Shown here: positions 1 to 7,220 of the stretch, one piece after another
How positions within the stretch are numbered: the first letter of the stretch is position 1
How the letters are laid out: the number at the start of each line of letters is the position of its first letter
Assembly (NCBI GenBank): GCA_016716635.1
Contig: JADJVZ010000004.1
Span: 1 to 16,436 of the forward strand
DNA from: Micropruina sp.
GTDB taxonomy: Bacteria > Actinomycetota > Actinomycetes > Propionibacteriales > Propionibacteriaceae
Length of the DNA: 16,436 bases
Direction: 5' to 3'
Program-made: the position numbers and the translations under genes
Notes under the pieces: generated by a model
Told to the model about the DNA's origin: nothing
Database searches by the model: none
The model's input: the letters and a program-made list of their open reading frames with translations, nothing else

Positions 1-217
1 GTATTCCCCGAGCCACCTCGGGCGTGGCTGCATCCAGGTGCCCCCATCTCCCCGGGTCGCGACTGCGACACGACTCCGGCCATGGCCGCCAGCCGCCACC
101 CACATCAAACCGTGCGCACCCGCGTCCGCCGGCGCAACCAAGGCGCCGATTCTGCATGATTTGGGTGCGCCAGCAGGGGATCAGGCCCGCCGCGAGCAAG
201 GCAGACCCTCGGGTCAT
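1..217 (-). other. Window-edge stretch with a possible partial ORF
   Basis: On the minus strand an ATG at 217 opens a frame that stays open to the window edge. It starts MTRGSALLAAGLI, which is mildly signal-peptide-like. A neighbouring frame carries a more protein-like stretch (AHGLMWVAAGGHGRSRVAV), so if a gene is here it is probably frameshifted, as many genes in this window are. I recognise no family and see no convincing ribosome binding site. The long plus-strand frames across this region have the Arg/Pro/Ala-rich composition of GC-rich antisense reading and are not supported. Treat this as a possible partial gene only. Confidence 0.2.
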
Positions 218-291
218 TTCAGCAGGACGACGCGACGGACGGGGGACCGGGCACAGACACAGGCTGCGGGCGGCCTGGCTGAGGAGTTGCT

Positions 292-310
292 GACGCCGCC
301 GTGCGGCGTC
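292..310 (-). terminator. Hairpin after the dtxR-methyltransferase operon
   Basis: GACGCCGC at 292-299 and GCGGCGTC at 303-310 form a perfect 8-bp stem with a 3-base loop, 40 bases past the reconstructed stop of the methyltransferase on the minus strand. There is no T-tract, as is common for actinobacterial intrinsic terminators. The role is inferred from position and symmetry. Confidence 0.45.
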
Positions 311-349
311 CGCTGGTGGCGGGTAGGAACAGGCTGTCCACGGCGAGCC

Positions 350-929
350 TCAGCGTCGGCGGGGGGTGACCACCTCAAGGCCGTGGCGCTTGCGCGCGTC
401 CTCCATCGGACGCAGCCCGCCGCCCCTCAAGGTCAGCCTGATAGCCGGCCAGCTCCGACATGCCGGGGAAGACCGGCAGCGTGCCGAGTTGGAGCCCCAG
501 CTGCCCCAGCAGGGCGACGTCCTGAAACCGAATCGGACGCACGGTCGGCAGTCAAGAACGCGAACGCGCCCCCCGGCGCTAGGACGCGCGCCACCTCGCG
601 GAAGAACTCGCCGCTGAGGGGGCCGCCGATGCCGGTGGCGGAAACCACGGCCCCGACCGCGCCATCGTCAAGATCCAGGCGGGGAGGTTCGCCGACGGCC
701 GTGCGGGCTGCTGTGCGGACGACCTCGCGTCCGGGACGCGCCAGGGCCTCGGCCACCGCGTTCGTACCAATGGAAATGTCGGCCACCCTGGCCACCCGGG
801 CTGGGACGGCCCTCGCCAACCACCGAGCCGGGCCATGCACGCCCGAGCGAGCCCTCTCCAACAGGGGCACCGGCCACGACTGCCCGTGTTCGGGGCTGAG
901 GTAGGATGCCAATCGACGACCCCGGTCAC
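350..929 (-). CDS. Small class I SAM-dependent methyltransferase-like protein (frameshifted)
   Basis: The best frame carries ARVADISIGTNAVAEALA, then LDLDDGAVGAVVSATGIGG, then FFREVARVLAPGGAFAFLT. The last two match the post-I and motif IV/VI part of class I (Rossmann) methyltransferases, with the typical L-x-P-G-G turn. The start is a GTG at 929 overlapping the dtxR stop (GTGA), so the two genes are translationally coupled. The frame breaks at least twice: near 908, where an N-terminal VDWHP must join YLSPEHGQSWPVPLLE, and near 530, after which VRPIRFQDVALLGQLGLQLG continues in another frame. A further shift near 400 gives a natural tail ending RKRHGLEVVTPRRR. The total is about 190 residues. 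The substrate is unknown. The usual glycine-rich motif I (GxGxG) is not clear, so it may be a diverged or partial member of the fold. Confidence 0.55.
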
Positions 930-1590
930 CAGGCCACCCAAAGATGTCGAGCCACGGCCATTGGGAACTCCGCCGTGCCATCGGGCCCTTTCACGGTGAA
1001 GCCCGCCGCACCGGCTCGACGGTGAAGACAACCCCAGGACGCAAACCCGTGAGCTGGAGCAACCTCGAGGGCCTCGCCGGTCTGGGCGCCCTCGCCGATG
1101 CGACGCAGCGTCACCCGGCCAGAAGTCCCCGTGAGCGGCACGAGCCCGGCGCGAAAGTCCGCCGCGGCGGGGCATCGAGTTCTTCGAGCGCGGGAATCGG
1201 ATTACCGAAGGGGGGACCCGGCAGCGTCCGACACCAGATTCAAGAGTCGACGCTCGACGGATTCGGAGACGACATGCTCCCAGCGGCATGCCTCGTCATG
1301 AACCTCGTCCATGGGCAGGCCGATGACATCCACGAGCAACCGCTCCACGAGCCGGTGCTTGCGCATGACCCGTCGGGCACGAAGCATCCCCTCTTCGGTC
1401 AGCTCCACCCGGCGGTCACTCTGACGACCACGAGGCCGACCTGCTCCATGCGTGCGACGGTCTGAGAGACGGTCGGACCGCTGTGTCCGAGCTGCTCGGC
1501 GATGCGGACGCGCAACAACGGCACGCCCTCTTCGTGAAGCTCGTAAAGGGTGCGGAGATACATCTCCGTGGTGTCGATGAGATCAGTCAT
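926..1590 (-). CDS. IdeR/DtxR-family metal-dependent transcriptional repressor (frameshifted)
   Basis: The N-terminus MTDLIDTTEMYLRTLYELHE followed by QLGHSGPTVSQTVARMEQ is the winged helix-turn-helix of the iron repressors DtxR and IdeR. The second piece (MRKHRLVERLLVDVIGLP, then DEACRWEHVVSESVERRLL) is the dimerisation and metal-binding domain, with the Met of TTEMY and the Cys and His of CRWEH available as metal ligands. A third piece, VTLRRIGEGAQTGEALEV through EFPMAVARHLWVAW, fits the C-terminal SH3-like domain, so this is the three-domain IdeR type rather than the short MntR type. Frame breaks lie near 1405, at the six-G run 1210-1215 (one base fewer restores SPFGNPIPALEEL), near 1168, and probably near 1025. 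The ATG at 1590 is 5 bases after the upstream stop, with an AGAGGTAGG Shine-Dalgarno inside that junction. It probably represses metal uptake genes when Fe(II) or Mn(II) is plentiful. I saw no consensus DtxR box in the operon's own upstream region. Confidence 0.88.
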
Positions 1591-1595
1591 GGCAC

Positions 1596-2593
1596 CTACC
1601 TCTTGAACAAGACGAACACGCCACCCAGCACGGCAACGATCCCCGCCCCCAAGAGTGCGATGACCGACCCGCTCTTGTCGAGGGCGGCGGCCTGCTCAGC
1701 CGCAGTCTTGCCGACCACGGCGCCGGAGGTATCGGACGGATCTGAGGTAGGGCTCACGGATGGGGAAGGAGAGGCGGAGGCAGAGGGTGTCTCTGTTGCC
1801 GTTGGCGCCGGGGTCGCGGAGGGGACGGGGATGGTCACCGTCGTGCCGGTCTTGAAGGACTCCGGCGCGAGGATCAGCGACGTCCCGTCGAGCGATTGGA
1901 CGACCGTGCCACCCGCGGGTTGTCCGTCGATCGCCTGCTGCGTGAGGACGGCCAGGGTGAGGGCGTCACAGAGGTACAACGTGTCGGCCGAACGCAGCGC
2001 CACGCGCCCATCGCTGAGAGTCACTCCGTCGATGATGCCTGCGGGGGCGTCGGACAACCGGGTCATGGTGTTGGTGCCGGTGGTCTTCAGGGCCGATGGC
2101 AGTTGGTAGGCAGCTCCGTCGGTGGTGATGATCTCGAGGGCACCGCTGGCCGTGGCGAGCATTGTGCCGGCGTCATGGCTGGTCTTGTCACCGTAGGACA
2201 GTTTGTAGGTCTTTGGCGTAACGGTCTTACCCGGGGTCGGGTTGGTGACGCCGTAAACAACGACAGCGCTGCGCTTGGCGCCTGCTTTTCCGCCGATGTC
2301 GCCGATGTAGAGCGTGGTGTCGACCTTCACCATGGCTTCGGCTCCGGTGGGCGTGACGCCCAACGCGACCTTGCCCGCCACGCTGCCATCTGCGTTCAGG
2401 CCGTAGACGCTGGAGTCGGTGGCGTTGATCGCCCAGTAGCGCGAGCCGCCGACGTCCGAGGCTAGCGCGCCCACGTTGGTCAGCTTTGCCTCGGTTGGTG
2501 CGAACGTGGGCGCCGCCCACGCAGGGAGCGCGCCTGCCACGGCAAATGCCGCCAACGCGGCCAGTGTCATGCCGCGCGGCGAAGAAATGCCAT
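1596..2593 (-). CDS. Secreted, membrane-anchored beta-propeller-like protein
   Basis: From the Met at 2570 the protein has a hydrophobic export signal (TLAALAAFAVAGALPAWA, cleavage after about residue 19). An ectodomain of about 220 residues follows, rich in short beta-strand and turn segments (YWAINATDSSVYGLNADGSV; TTLYIGDIGG, then RSAVVVYGV) that resemble propeller or esterase-like WD repeats. Then come a Ser/Thr/Pro-rich stalk (about 250-283) and one C-terminal transmembrane helix (about 302-322) ending FKR. The better start is the ATG at 2593: it has an AGGAGG 6 bases upstream and begins MAFLRRAA, a charged n-region, but hits TGA after eight codons. One indel near 2577 would join it to the signal peptide. 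The gene is first in an operon with the metal repressor, 5 bases apart. I cannot name a ligand. A cell-surface sensor or binding role is inference. Confidence 0.75.
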
Positions 2594-2599
2594 GGACGT

Positions 2600-2605
2600 C
2601 CTCCT
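2600..2605 (-). promoter_or_regulatory. Strong Shine-Dalgarno that decides the propeller gene start
   Basis: AGGAGG on the minus strand sits 6 bases before the ATG at 2593. No comparable site precedes the Met at 2570, which is why I place the true start at 2593 and infer an indel near 2577. Confidence 0.7.
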
Positions 2606-2621
2606 GGGGTCGTGCCCACCC

Positions 2622-2649
2622 AGACTACCGCCCATCCCTAGTCAACCAA
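2622..2649 (-). promoter_or_regulatory. Putative promoter of the propeller-dtxR operon
   Basis: On the minus strand TTGGTT (2644-2649) and TAGTCT (2622-2627) are 16 bases apart and resemble sigma-70-type -35 and -10 boxes. The predicted transcript start would be about 20 bases before the ATG, leaving room for the AGGAGG. This rests on sequence likeness only. Confidence 0.35.
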
Positions 2650-2723
2650 CTGCCCCACACGACCCGCGCGGGTAGCCAGCACGGGTTTCGCCGCACCCCT
2701 CGGCGCGGGCCGGTGCGATGTCC

Positions 2724-2729
2724 TACGGT
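2724..2729 (+). promoter_or_regulatory. -10 box for a leaderless transcript
   Basis: TACGGT matches the actinobacterial TANNNT -10 element and ends 6 bases before the ATG at 2736. No Shine-Dalgarno is present, so translation probably starts at the 5' end of the mRNA. Confidence 0.5.
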
Positions 2730-2735
2730 TAGGCC

Positions 2736-3311
2736 ATGGGCACGCTGCGACTGCAAGCGATCAGCATCGATGAGCTCCGCGACTTGTTCTCGGGGTCCGC
2801 AGAGGCCGAAACACGCCTGCGTGGGGTGGCCATGGTGGCCTTCCCGCCGCCTCCCCGGCCCGCGGGTCTCCTGAGCAATTCGGGCCGCTGCTGCGCCGCC
2901 CGCCCGACGCGCCCGTGATCCGTCCCGGGGTTCCCACCGAAACCGATCTGGTGAACCTGCTCGCCGGACGCTATATCGCTCCCGATCGAGTCACAGCCGC
3001 CTGGGCGTTGGTCCGCGCGTATCTCGCCGCCCAGAGTTTCGGGACCCTCGAACTCAGCCTCGATGATCGCCTCGTCGACAGCCTCGAATCTGATCTCGCG
3101 CGCTGGGATGCCGGCCGCCTTTGGCCTGCGACGCATGTTCACCGAGCCGTGGGGCATCACGCTGCACCCCGTTCCCGGTGAGGCGAGCGGTTTCGTCCGC
3201 AACGCCCACATCGCCGCCTGGGCGGACGCCTGGAACGCGGCCCTCCCTGAGGTCTCGGACGAGCATCGCGAGACCGCCGAGACGCGTCGCCGCGTGGCTG
3301 GGCAGTTTTGA
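2736..3311 (+). CDS. Uncharacterised protein (two compensating frameshifts)
   Basis: Three overlapping frames make one sensible protein of about 191 residues: MGTLRLQAISIDELRDLF, then GPLLRRPPDAPVIRPGVP through LVNLLAGRYIAPDRVTAAWAL, then AGMPAAFGLRRMFTEPW through WADAWNAALPEVSDEHRETA. The frame breaks near 2855 and near 3090 and ends in the starting frame, so one missing and one extra base would explain it. There is no signal peptide or membrane helix. It is probably a soluble cytoplasmic protein of mixed alpha/beta type. I do not recognise the family. It stands alone between the divergent propeller operon and the convergent permease gene, with its own leaderless promoter and a hairpin just after its stop. 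Confidence 0.6.
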
Positions 3312-3330
3312 GGGGTGGACGAAAGCAGCA

Positions 3331-3362
3331 ATGGCGTCCGGGAGACCTGCCCCAGACGCCAT
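3331..3362. terminator. Bidirectional hairpin between convergent genes
   Basis: ATGGCGTC at 3331-3338 and GACGCCAT at 3355-3362 are exact inverted repeats, extended inward by GGG and CCC across one mismatch. The site lies between the plus-strand stop at 3311 and the minus-strand stop at 3383, so it can serve both. It has no T-tract. Function is inferred from position. Confidence 0.5.
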
Positions 3363-3382
3363 CGCCACGTTTGCGTGATCGG

Positions 3383-4903
3383 CTAGCCGCCGATCATCTT
3401 GGTGATCACGCCCTGCAAGAAGTAGACGACGAAAGCACCGGCCACGCCGTAAAGCAGCGGGTGAACCTCCTTGGCCTTGCCCCGCACCACCTTGATCAGC
3501 ACGTAGGTGATGAACCCTGCGCCGATGCCGTTGGTGATGGAGTACGTGAACGGCATGAGGGCGATCGTCAGGAAGGCGGGGATGCCCTCTTCGGGATCTT
3601 CCCAGTTCACGTGGACGACCTGGCTCATCATTAAGAAGCCCACGAAGACCAGCGCCGGAGCGGCGGCTTCCGAGGGCACCATGTTGACGAACGGCGCCAG
3701 CAAGAGGGTGGCGAGGAACGCCAGGCCGGTGACGACCGAGGCGAGCCCCGTCCGGGCACCCTCACCCACGCCGGCCGCAGACTCAATGTAAGAGGTGTTG
3801 GACGACACCGAACCGACGCCACCGGCGACGGCAGCCAGGGAGTCCACGATGAGGATTTCCTTGGTGCGCGGCGGATTGCCGGAGGAGTCGAGCAGGTCAC
3901 CTTCGGCGCCGATGGCCACGATCGTGCCCATGGTGTCGAAGAAGTCGCTCAACAGCAGGGCGAAGATCGTCATGGCCAAGGCAATGACCGCGCCCGGGTT
4001 GCTGAAGGCACCGAACAGGTCGACGCGTCCGATGAGGCCCAGGTTCGGCATCGAGAAGTTGCCGAGCGCCGGGACGTTCAGCATCCACCCCACAGGGTTG
4101 GACTTCTCGGGCGAGATGAACGACGGGCCGATCTTGAAGATGGCTTCGAGGATCACGGCGACGACCGTCATGGCCAGGATCGAGATGAGCATGGCGCCCT
4201 TGACCCGTCGGACGAACAAGACCACCAGCAGCAGGAAGCCGACGATGAAGACCACCAGCGGCCAGCCGAGAAGCGCGCCGTGGATGCCGAGTTCCACCGG
4301 GGTGCCAGCTGCCTTGCGGACAAAGCCTGCATCCACCAGACCGATGAAGGTGATGAACAGGCCGATGCCCACGCTGATGCCGGTACGGAGGGCGCGCGGG
4401 ACGGCCTTGAAGACGGCCGTCCGGAACCCGGTGAGCACCAGGACGAGGATGATCAGCCCCTCCCAAACGACCAGGCCCATGGCCTGCGGCCAGGTGATCG
4501 TCGGGGCGATGACGTAAGCGACCATGGCGTTCAGGCCGAGGCCGGTCGCCAGACCGATCGGGAAACGCGCCCAGACGCCCATGAGAATGGTGACGAGACC
4601 AGCGACCAGCGCGGTGGCGGCGGCCACCATGGCGATCGAGGCGCCGACGTTGGCGCCGATAACGGCACCCGAGGCATCTTTGTACGGCATCCCGGAAATC
4701 AGGTTGCCCTTGGAGTCGGCGGTCGTGCCGATGATGAGCGGATTGAGAGCCACGATGTAGGCCATCGTGAAGAAAGTGACCAGACCACCGCGGATCTCAC
4801 GCGACACGGTGGACCCGCGTTTCGTGATTTCAAACCAGCGGTCAAGGCCAGAAGTTGGCGTAGAAGATGACGACGGCGGAGCCGTCGTGGAGCTGTTGAC
4901 CAT
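3383..4903 (-). CDS. NCS2-family purine permease (guanine/hypoxanthine, AzgA-like)
   Basis: This is an intact polytopic membrane protein of 506 residues from the ATG at 4903 (MVNSSTT). After a Ser/Thr/Pro-rich cytoplasmic tail come FFTMAYIVALNPLIIG and GLATGLGLNAMVAYVIAP, signature segments of the AzgA-like branch of nucleobase-cation symporter-2. ALLLSDFFDTMGTIVAIGAE and SVSSNTSYIESAAGVGEGAR match the substrate-site helices of the same branch, and about a dozen hydrophobic helices follow one another. Members import guanine, hypoxanthine or adenine with protons for purine salvage. The exact substrate cannot be told. An ORF upstream of this Met continues to 4999 but overlaps the DUF2530 gene. 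The -10 box at 4911-4916, 7 bases before 4903, supports the shorter start and a leaderless mRNA. Confidence 0.92.
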   Translation of the reverse strand: MVNSSTTAPPSSSSTPTSGLDRWFEITKRGSTVSREIRGGLVTFFTMAYIVALNPLIIGTTADSKGNLISGMPYKDASGAVIGANVGASIAMVAAATALVAGLVTILMGVWARFPIGLATGLGLNAMVAYVIAPTITWPQAMGLVVWEGLIILVLVLTGFRTAVFKAVPRALRTGISVGIGLFITFIGLVDAGFVRKAAGTPVELGIHGALLGWPLVVFIVGFLLLVVLFVRRVKGAMLISILAMTVVAVILEAIFKIGPSFISPEKSNPVGWMLNVPALGNFSMPNLGLIGRVDLFGAFSNPGAVIALAMTIFALLLSDFFDTMGTIVAIGAEGDLLDSSGNPPRTKEILIVDSLAAVAGGVGSVSSNTSYIESAAGVGEGARTGLASVVTGLAFLATLLLAPFVNMVPSEAAAPALVFVGFLMMSQVVHVNWEDPEEGIPAFLTIALMPFTYSITNGIGAGFITYVLIKVVRGKAKEVHPLLYGVAGAFVVYFLQGVITKMIGG

Positions 4904-4910
4904 GGGCCGA

Positions 4911-4916
4911 ATGTTA
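4911..4916 (-). promoter_or_regulatory. -10 box of the purine permease (leaderless)
   Basis: TAACAT on the minus strand fits TANNNT and lies 7 bases from the ATG at 4903, with no Shine-Dalgarno between. It is only 20 bases from the opposing -10 of the DUF2530 gene, so the two promoters overlap. Confidence 0.55.
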
Positions 4917-4936
4917 TCGAAATCCGGGGTGCCGCT

Positions 4937-4942
4937 TATTCT
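4937..4942 (+). promoter_or_regulatory. -10 box of the DUF2530 gene (leaderless)
   Basis: TATTCT fits TANNNT and ends 7 bases before the ATG at 4950. There is no Shine-Dalgarno. This promoter faces away from the permease promoter. Confidence 0.55.
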
Positions 4943-4949
4943 TGCGTCC

Positions 4950-5231
4950 ATGGAGCAAGGCCACTCGGAGCACCACCTGCTGGAGCAGGCCCCCGTCAAA
5001 GCTGTGGACGCCGACGGGGTGTTCGTTTTCGCGTTAGGGACGGCTGTTTTCGCCGTCGCGTCGCTCGTGTTGGCCTGGCAGCGGCCGGCCCTCGTGGCCG
5101 CCCATCAGGAGTGGTTTCTCTGGACGGCGATCGTCGCCACCGCCCTCGGCTGCGCCGGCTTGGCGTTCAGCCTCACCCGGCGCCGCAAGGGCGCGCTCGC
5201 GCTCAGTCGAACAGACCCAGATCGTCCGTGA
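4950..5231 (+). CDS. DUF2530 family small membrane protein
   Basis: A 93-residue protein with two membrane helices (about 23-43, GVFVFALGTAVFAVASLVLAW, and about 55-75, WFLWTAIVATALGCAGLAFSL) followed by RRRKG on the cytoplasmic side. Size, the W-F-L-W-T start of helix 2 and the basic tail agree with DUF2530, an actinobacterial family of unknown function. Its position beside the DUF3027 gene matches actinobacterial gene order as I recall it (for example around Rv0882-Rv0883c in Mycobacterium). The frame is open further upstream, but that part is antisense to the permease. Its 3' end overlaps the DUF3027 gene by 29 bases, tail to tail. Confidence 0.8.
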   Translation: MEQGHSEHHLLEQAPVKAVDADGVFVFALGTAVFAVASLVLAWQRPALVAAHQEWFLWTAIVATALGCAGLAFSLTRRRKGALALSRTDPDRP

Positions 5232-5970
5232 TGGTGTCCCATACGGGCGCGAGCGTGATCGAGGCGGCCTGAGGCTCCTCCACGTCGGAGTGCGCACCAC
5301 AGCCATGATCGCGAGTGACGACCTGGCCGTCCTGCGGGGAATATTCGTTGGCGCACACGCCGAAAACGCGTCCGAGATTGCCTGACAGGCGGACGAAGTA
5401 GGCGCACGTGACGCACTCCGCCGGGGCCTGGTGGGTCATCGAGTTGTCGGGTCCGCCCTCGGAAGACTGCCAGCGGTCGGCCGCCAAGTCGCGTCCCAAC
5501 AACGACAAGACACGCTCGCGCCCCAGCCCCAGCTCCGCGACGACGGCCCGGGTCTGGGGCCCACTCGGCTGGATCAGCGTCCGCCGCGTTCTCGCCACCG
5601 GTGAAGCCGGGCTCGAGGCGGGGGTCCTCGACGCTGGTCGGCATGAGCATCCCGGGGACGACATCGCCAGCACCGATTCGGTCGGCCCACGGCACCCAGG
5701 CCGGAGCCAGCAGGGCACCCTCACCGGGGACGAGGACCACCTCGTCGATGGTGACGGCCTTCGACCGCGACGCCCGCGCGACGGTGACTGCCCAGCGCCA
5801 GCCCGGGTAACCCGGGTGCACGCACTCGAAAAAGTGGGTGGCGACGCGCACGTCCTCGGGGAGGACCTCGAGATGCTCGCCGACCTCCAAGACGCCAGCG
5901 CGAGCCAGCGCGGCCTCTTTGGCTAAGTCGACGGCGTCCGCGCAGGCGCCGTCCAATCAAGTACTGCCAT
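5203..5970 (-). CDS. DUF3027 family protein with a Cys/His metal site (frameshifted)
   Basis: The N-terminal half (ACADAVDLAKEAALA; HFFECVHPGYPGWRWAVTVA; VTIDEVVLVPGEGALLAPAW then VPWADRI) and the C-terminal half (LGLGRERVLSLLGRDLAADRW; MTHQAPAECVTCAYFVRL; GVCANEYSPQDG; GCGAH; ITDDLGLFD) together make a full DUF3027 protein of about 255 residues. The Cys pattern C-x2-C-x16-C-x17-C-x2-H suggests a bound zinc. The halves are joined by a frameshift near 5575. A second small break near 5957 separates the ATG at 5970 (MAVL) from DGACADAV, although a TTG at 5956 would also work as start. It begins 5 bases after the cold-shock gene, so the two form an operon. Molecular function is unknown. The family is an actinobacterial core gene, which argues for a housekeeping role. 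Confidence 0.82.
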
Positions 5971-5975
5971 GAGTC

Positions 5976-6362
5976 CTACAGCTCGAGCTCGTCGGCGACA
6001 GCGCGCAGCACAGCGGCGGTCTTCCCGGCGAGTTTTGAATCGGGGTACCGGCCGCGGCGGAAGCCGTTGCCGATGGAGTCGAGCATCTTGATCAGATCCT
6101 CGACGATGATGGCCATTTCGTCGGGCGTCTTGCGCTGCGCCTTCGACAGCGAAGGCGGCGCCTCAAGCACGCGCACGGACAGGGCCTGCTCGCCTCGCTT
6201 GCCGTCCACGACGCCGAACTCAACCTTTTGGCCACGCTTGAGGCTCGTCACGCCTTCGGGCAAAGCCGCGGCGCGCACGTAAACGTCGTCGCCACCTTCG
6301 TCCTTGGCGAGGAACCCAAAGCCCTTATCGGCGTCGTAGTAGCGAACGCGACCTGTGGGCAT
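5976..6362 (-). CDS. Cold-shock-domain (CspA-like) protein with C-terminal extension
   Basis: Residues 1-67 are a cold-shock domain: GRVRYYDADKGFGFLAKDEG contains RNP-1 (KGFGFL, 13-18), and DVYVRAAAL (26-34) is the RNP-2 region, with Arg where classical CspA has His. These bind single-stranded RNA or DNA and act as RNA chaperones. The remaining 60 residues (KTPDEMAIIVEDLIKMLDSI through AAVLRAVADELEL) form a helical extension seen in an actinobacterial subgroup, about twice the length of E. coli CspA (128 against about 70). The ATG at 6362 has an AGGAG (6369-6373) 6 bases upstream. It is the first gene of the DUF3027 operon. Confidence 0.92.
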   Translation of the reverse strand: MPTGRVRYYDADKGFGFLAKDEGGDDVYVRAAALPEGVTSLKRGQKVEFGVVDGKRGEQALSVRVLEAPPSLSKAQRKTPDEMAIIVEDLIKMLDSIGNGFRRGRYPDSKLAGKTAAVLRAVADELEL

Positions 6363-6430
6363 GGCGAACTCCTGTCGTGGATAGAGCCCTCAGACTAGCC
6401 GGACCGGGGGGCCCCAAACCACGCGGCGGC

Positions 6431-6436
6431 TACGAT
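6431..6436 (+). promoter_or_regulatory. -10 box for a leaderless GTG start
   Basis: TACGAT fits TANNNT and ends 6 bases before the GTG at 6443. This is the reason for choosing that GTG over the ATG at 6377, which would overlap the cold-shock gene's 5' leader. Confidence 0.5.
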
Positions 6437-6442
6437 ATCCCC

Positions 6443-7216
6443 GTGGCGACGTGGAGGGACGGTCCCGAATACGCACCGGTCGAACGTCCGGTCGCGTTCG
6501 CGACCCCGGACGCGCCGCCGCTTCCCCAGCCTCCACCAAGGGTGTTACCGGCGCAGCCGCCCTCGGCTCTGAGGCCTCTCGACTACCAAACGGCCGACTT
6601 GCCACCCTTATCGACCTACGTCCCCGCCGATCCGGACGCACGCGATCCTCGGGCGTCATTCGACGTGTCGTCCTCGCCGATGACGTCCGCCTGGGACGCC
6701 GCCCATTCCGGAGGGGCCACGGCCGGTTCCACCTGGACCCCCGAGACGCCGATCGTCCTGCCGGGTACTGCGGTGATGCAGCTGCCGCAGCCAGCGGGGG
6801 CTTGGGCCCCACCGTCGGCGCAACTACAGCCTTTCCCCACCGCCGTCGTGCCTCCGGCCCCCCCGGCGCAGGTGGGCGCCAAAGAGATGCTGGAAGCCAC
6901 CAGTCCCGCCGTGGTGATCGCCTTTTTGCTCGGCGCGATCCTGCCCTGGGTTTCGCTGGCCTTCTTCGGAATGGGCTGGTGGTTGTCGACCAAGGTCCGC
7001 TACCGGCGCGCCACGGTGGCGACCGTGACCGGCTGGCTCGGCGCCGGGGTCGGCGTGGTGGCCGCGCTGACCTACTTCGATGGGGGCACCTACGGCTTGG
7101 TGCCCTGGTGGAACCAGATCGCACCCCTGGCCTGCGTGGCCTGCTGGATCGCCTTGATCACTCTCCCCCTCATCCAAGGTGCGGCCATGCGAGCCGGAGA
7201 GCGTCCCGAGGCGTGA
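6443..7216 (+). CDS. Proline-rich membrane protein, uncharacterised
   Basis: From the GTG at 6443 the product is 257 residues. The first 140 or so are disordered and Pro/Ala-rich (APPLPQPPPRVLPAQPPSAL). Three hydrophobic segments follow: about 156-180 (AVVIAFLLGAILPWVSLAFF), about 190-212 (ATVATVTGWLGAGVGVVAAL) and about 226-246 (IAPLACVACWIALITLPLIQ). The tail is short and charged. I do not recognise a family. The layout of a long Pro-rich cytoplasmic arm before a small membrane domain is common in actinobacterial envelope proteins. It is first of three tightly spaced genes, with 4 bases to the next gene, which has the same Pro-rich architecture. Confidence 0.75.
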   Translation: MATWRDGPEYAPVERPVAFATPDAPPLPQPPPRVLPAQPPSALRPLDYQTADLPPLSTYVPADPDARDPRASFDVSSSPMTSAWDAAHSGGATAGSTWTPETPIVLPGTAVMQLPQPAGAWAPPSAQLQPFPTAVVPPAPPAQVGAKEMLEATSPAVVIAFLLGAILPWVSLAFFGMGWWLSTKVRYRRATVATVTGWLGAGVGVVAALTYFDGGTYGLVPWWNQIAPLACVACWIALITLPLIQGAAMRAGERPEA

Positions 7217-7220
7217 TCTC

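Noticed and set aside
38..904. Long plus-strand frame of 288 codons over the start of the window
   Set aside because: It is antisense to the methyltransferase, is Arg/Pro/Ala-rich in the way of GC-rich shadow frames, and has no domain likeness or ribosome binding site.
2594..2735. DtxR/IdeR box in the promoter region of the propeller-dtxR operon
   Set aside because: I looked for a TTAGGTTAGSCTAACCTAA-like 19-mer and found only GGTTAGG near 2727, part of the neighbouring leaderless promoter.
3795..4517. 240-codon plus-strand frame within the permease gene
   Set aside because: It is the mirror of the permease coding strand and shows only low-complexity Thr/Ser/Met/Arg composition.
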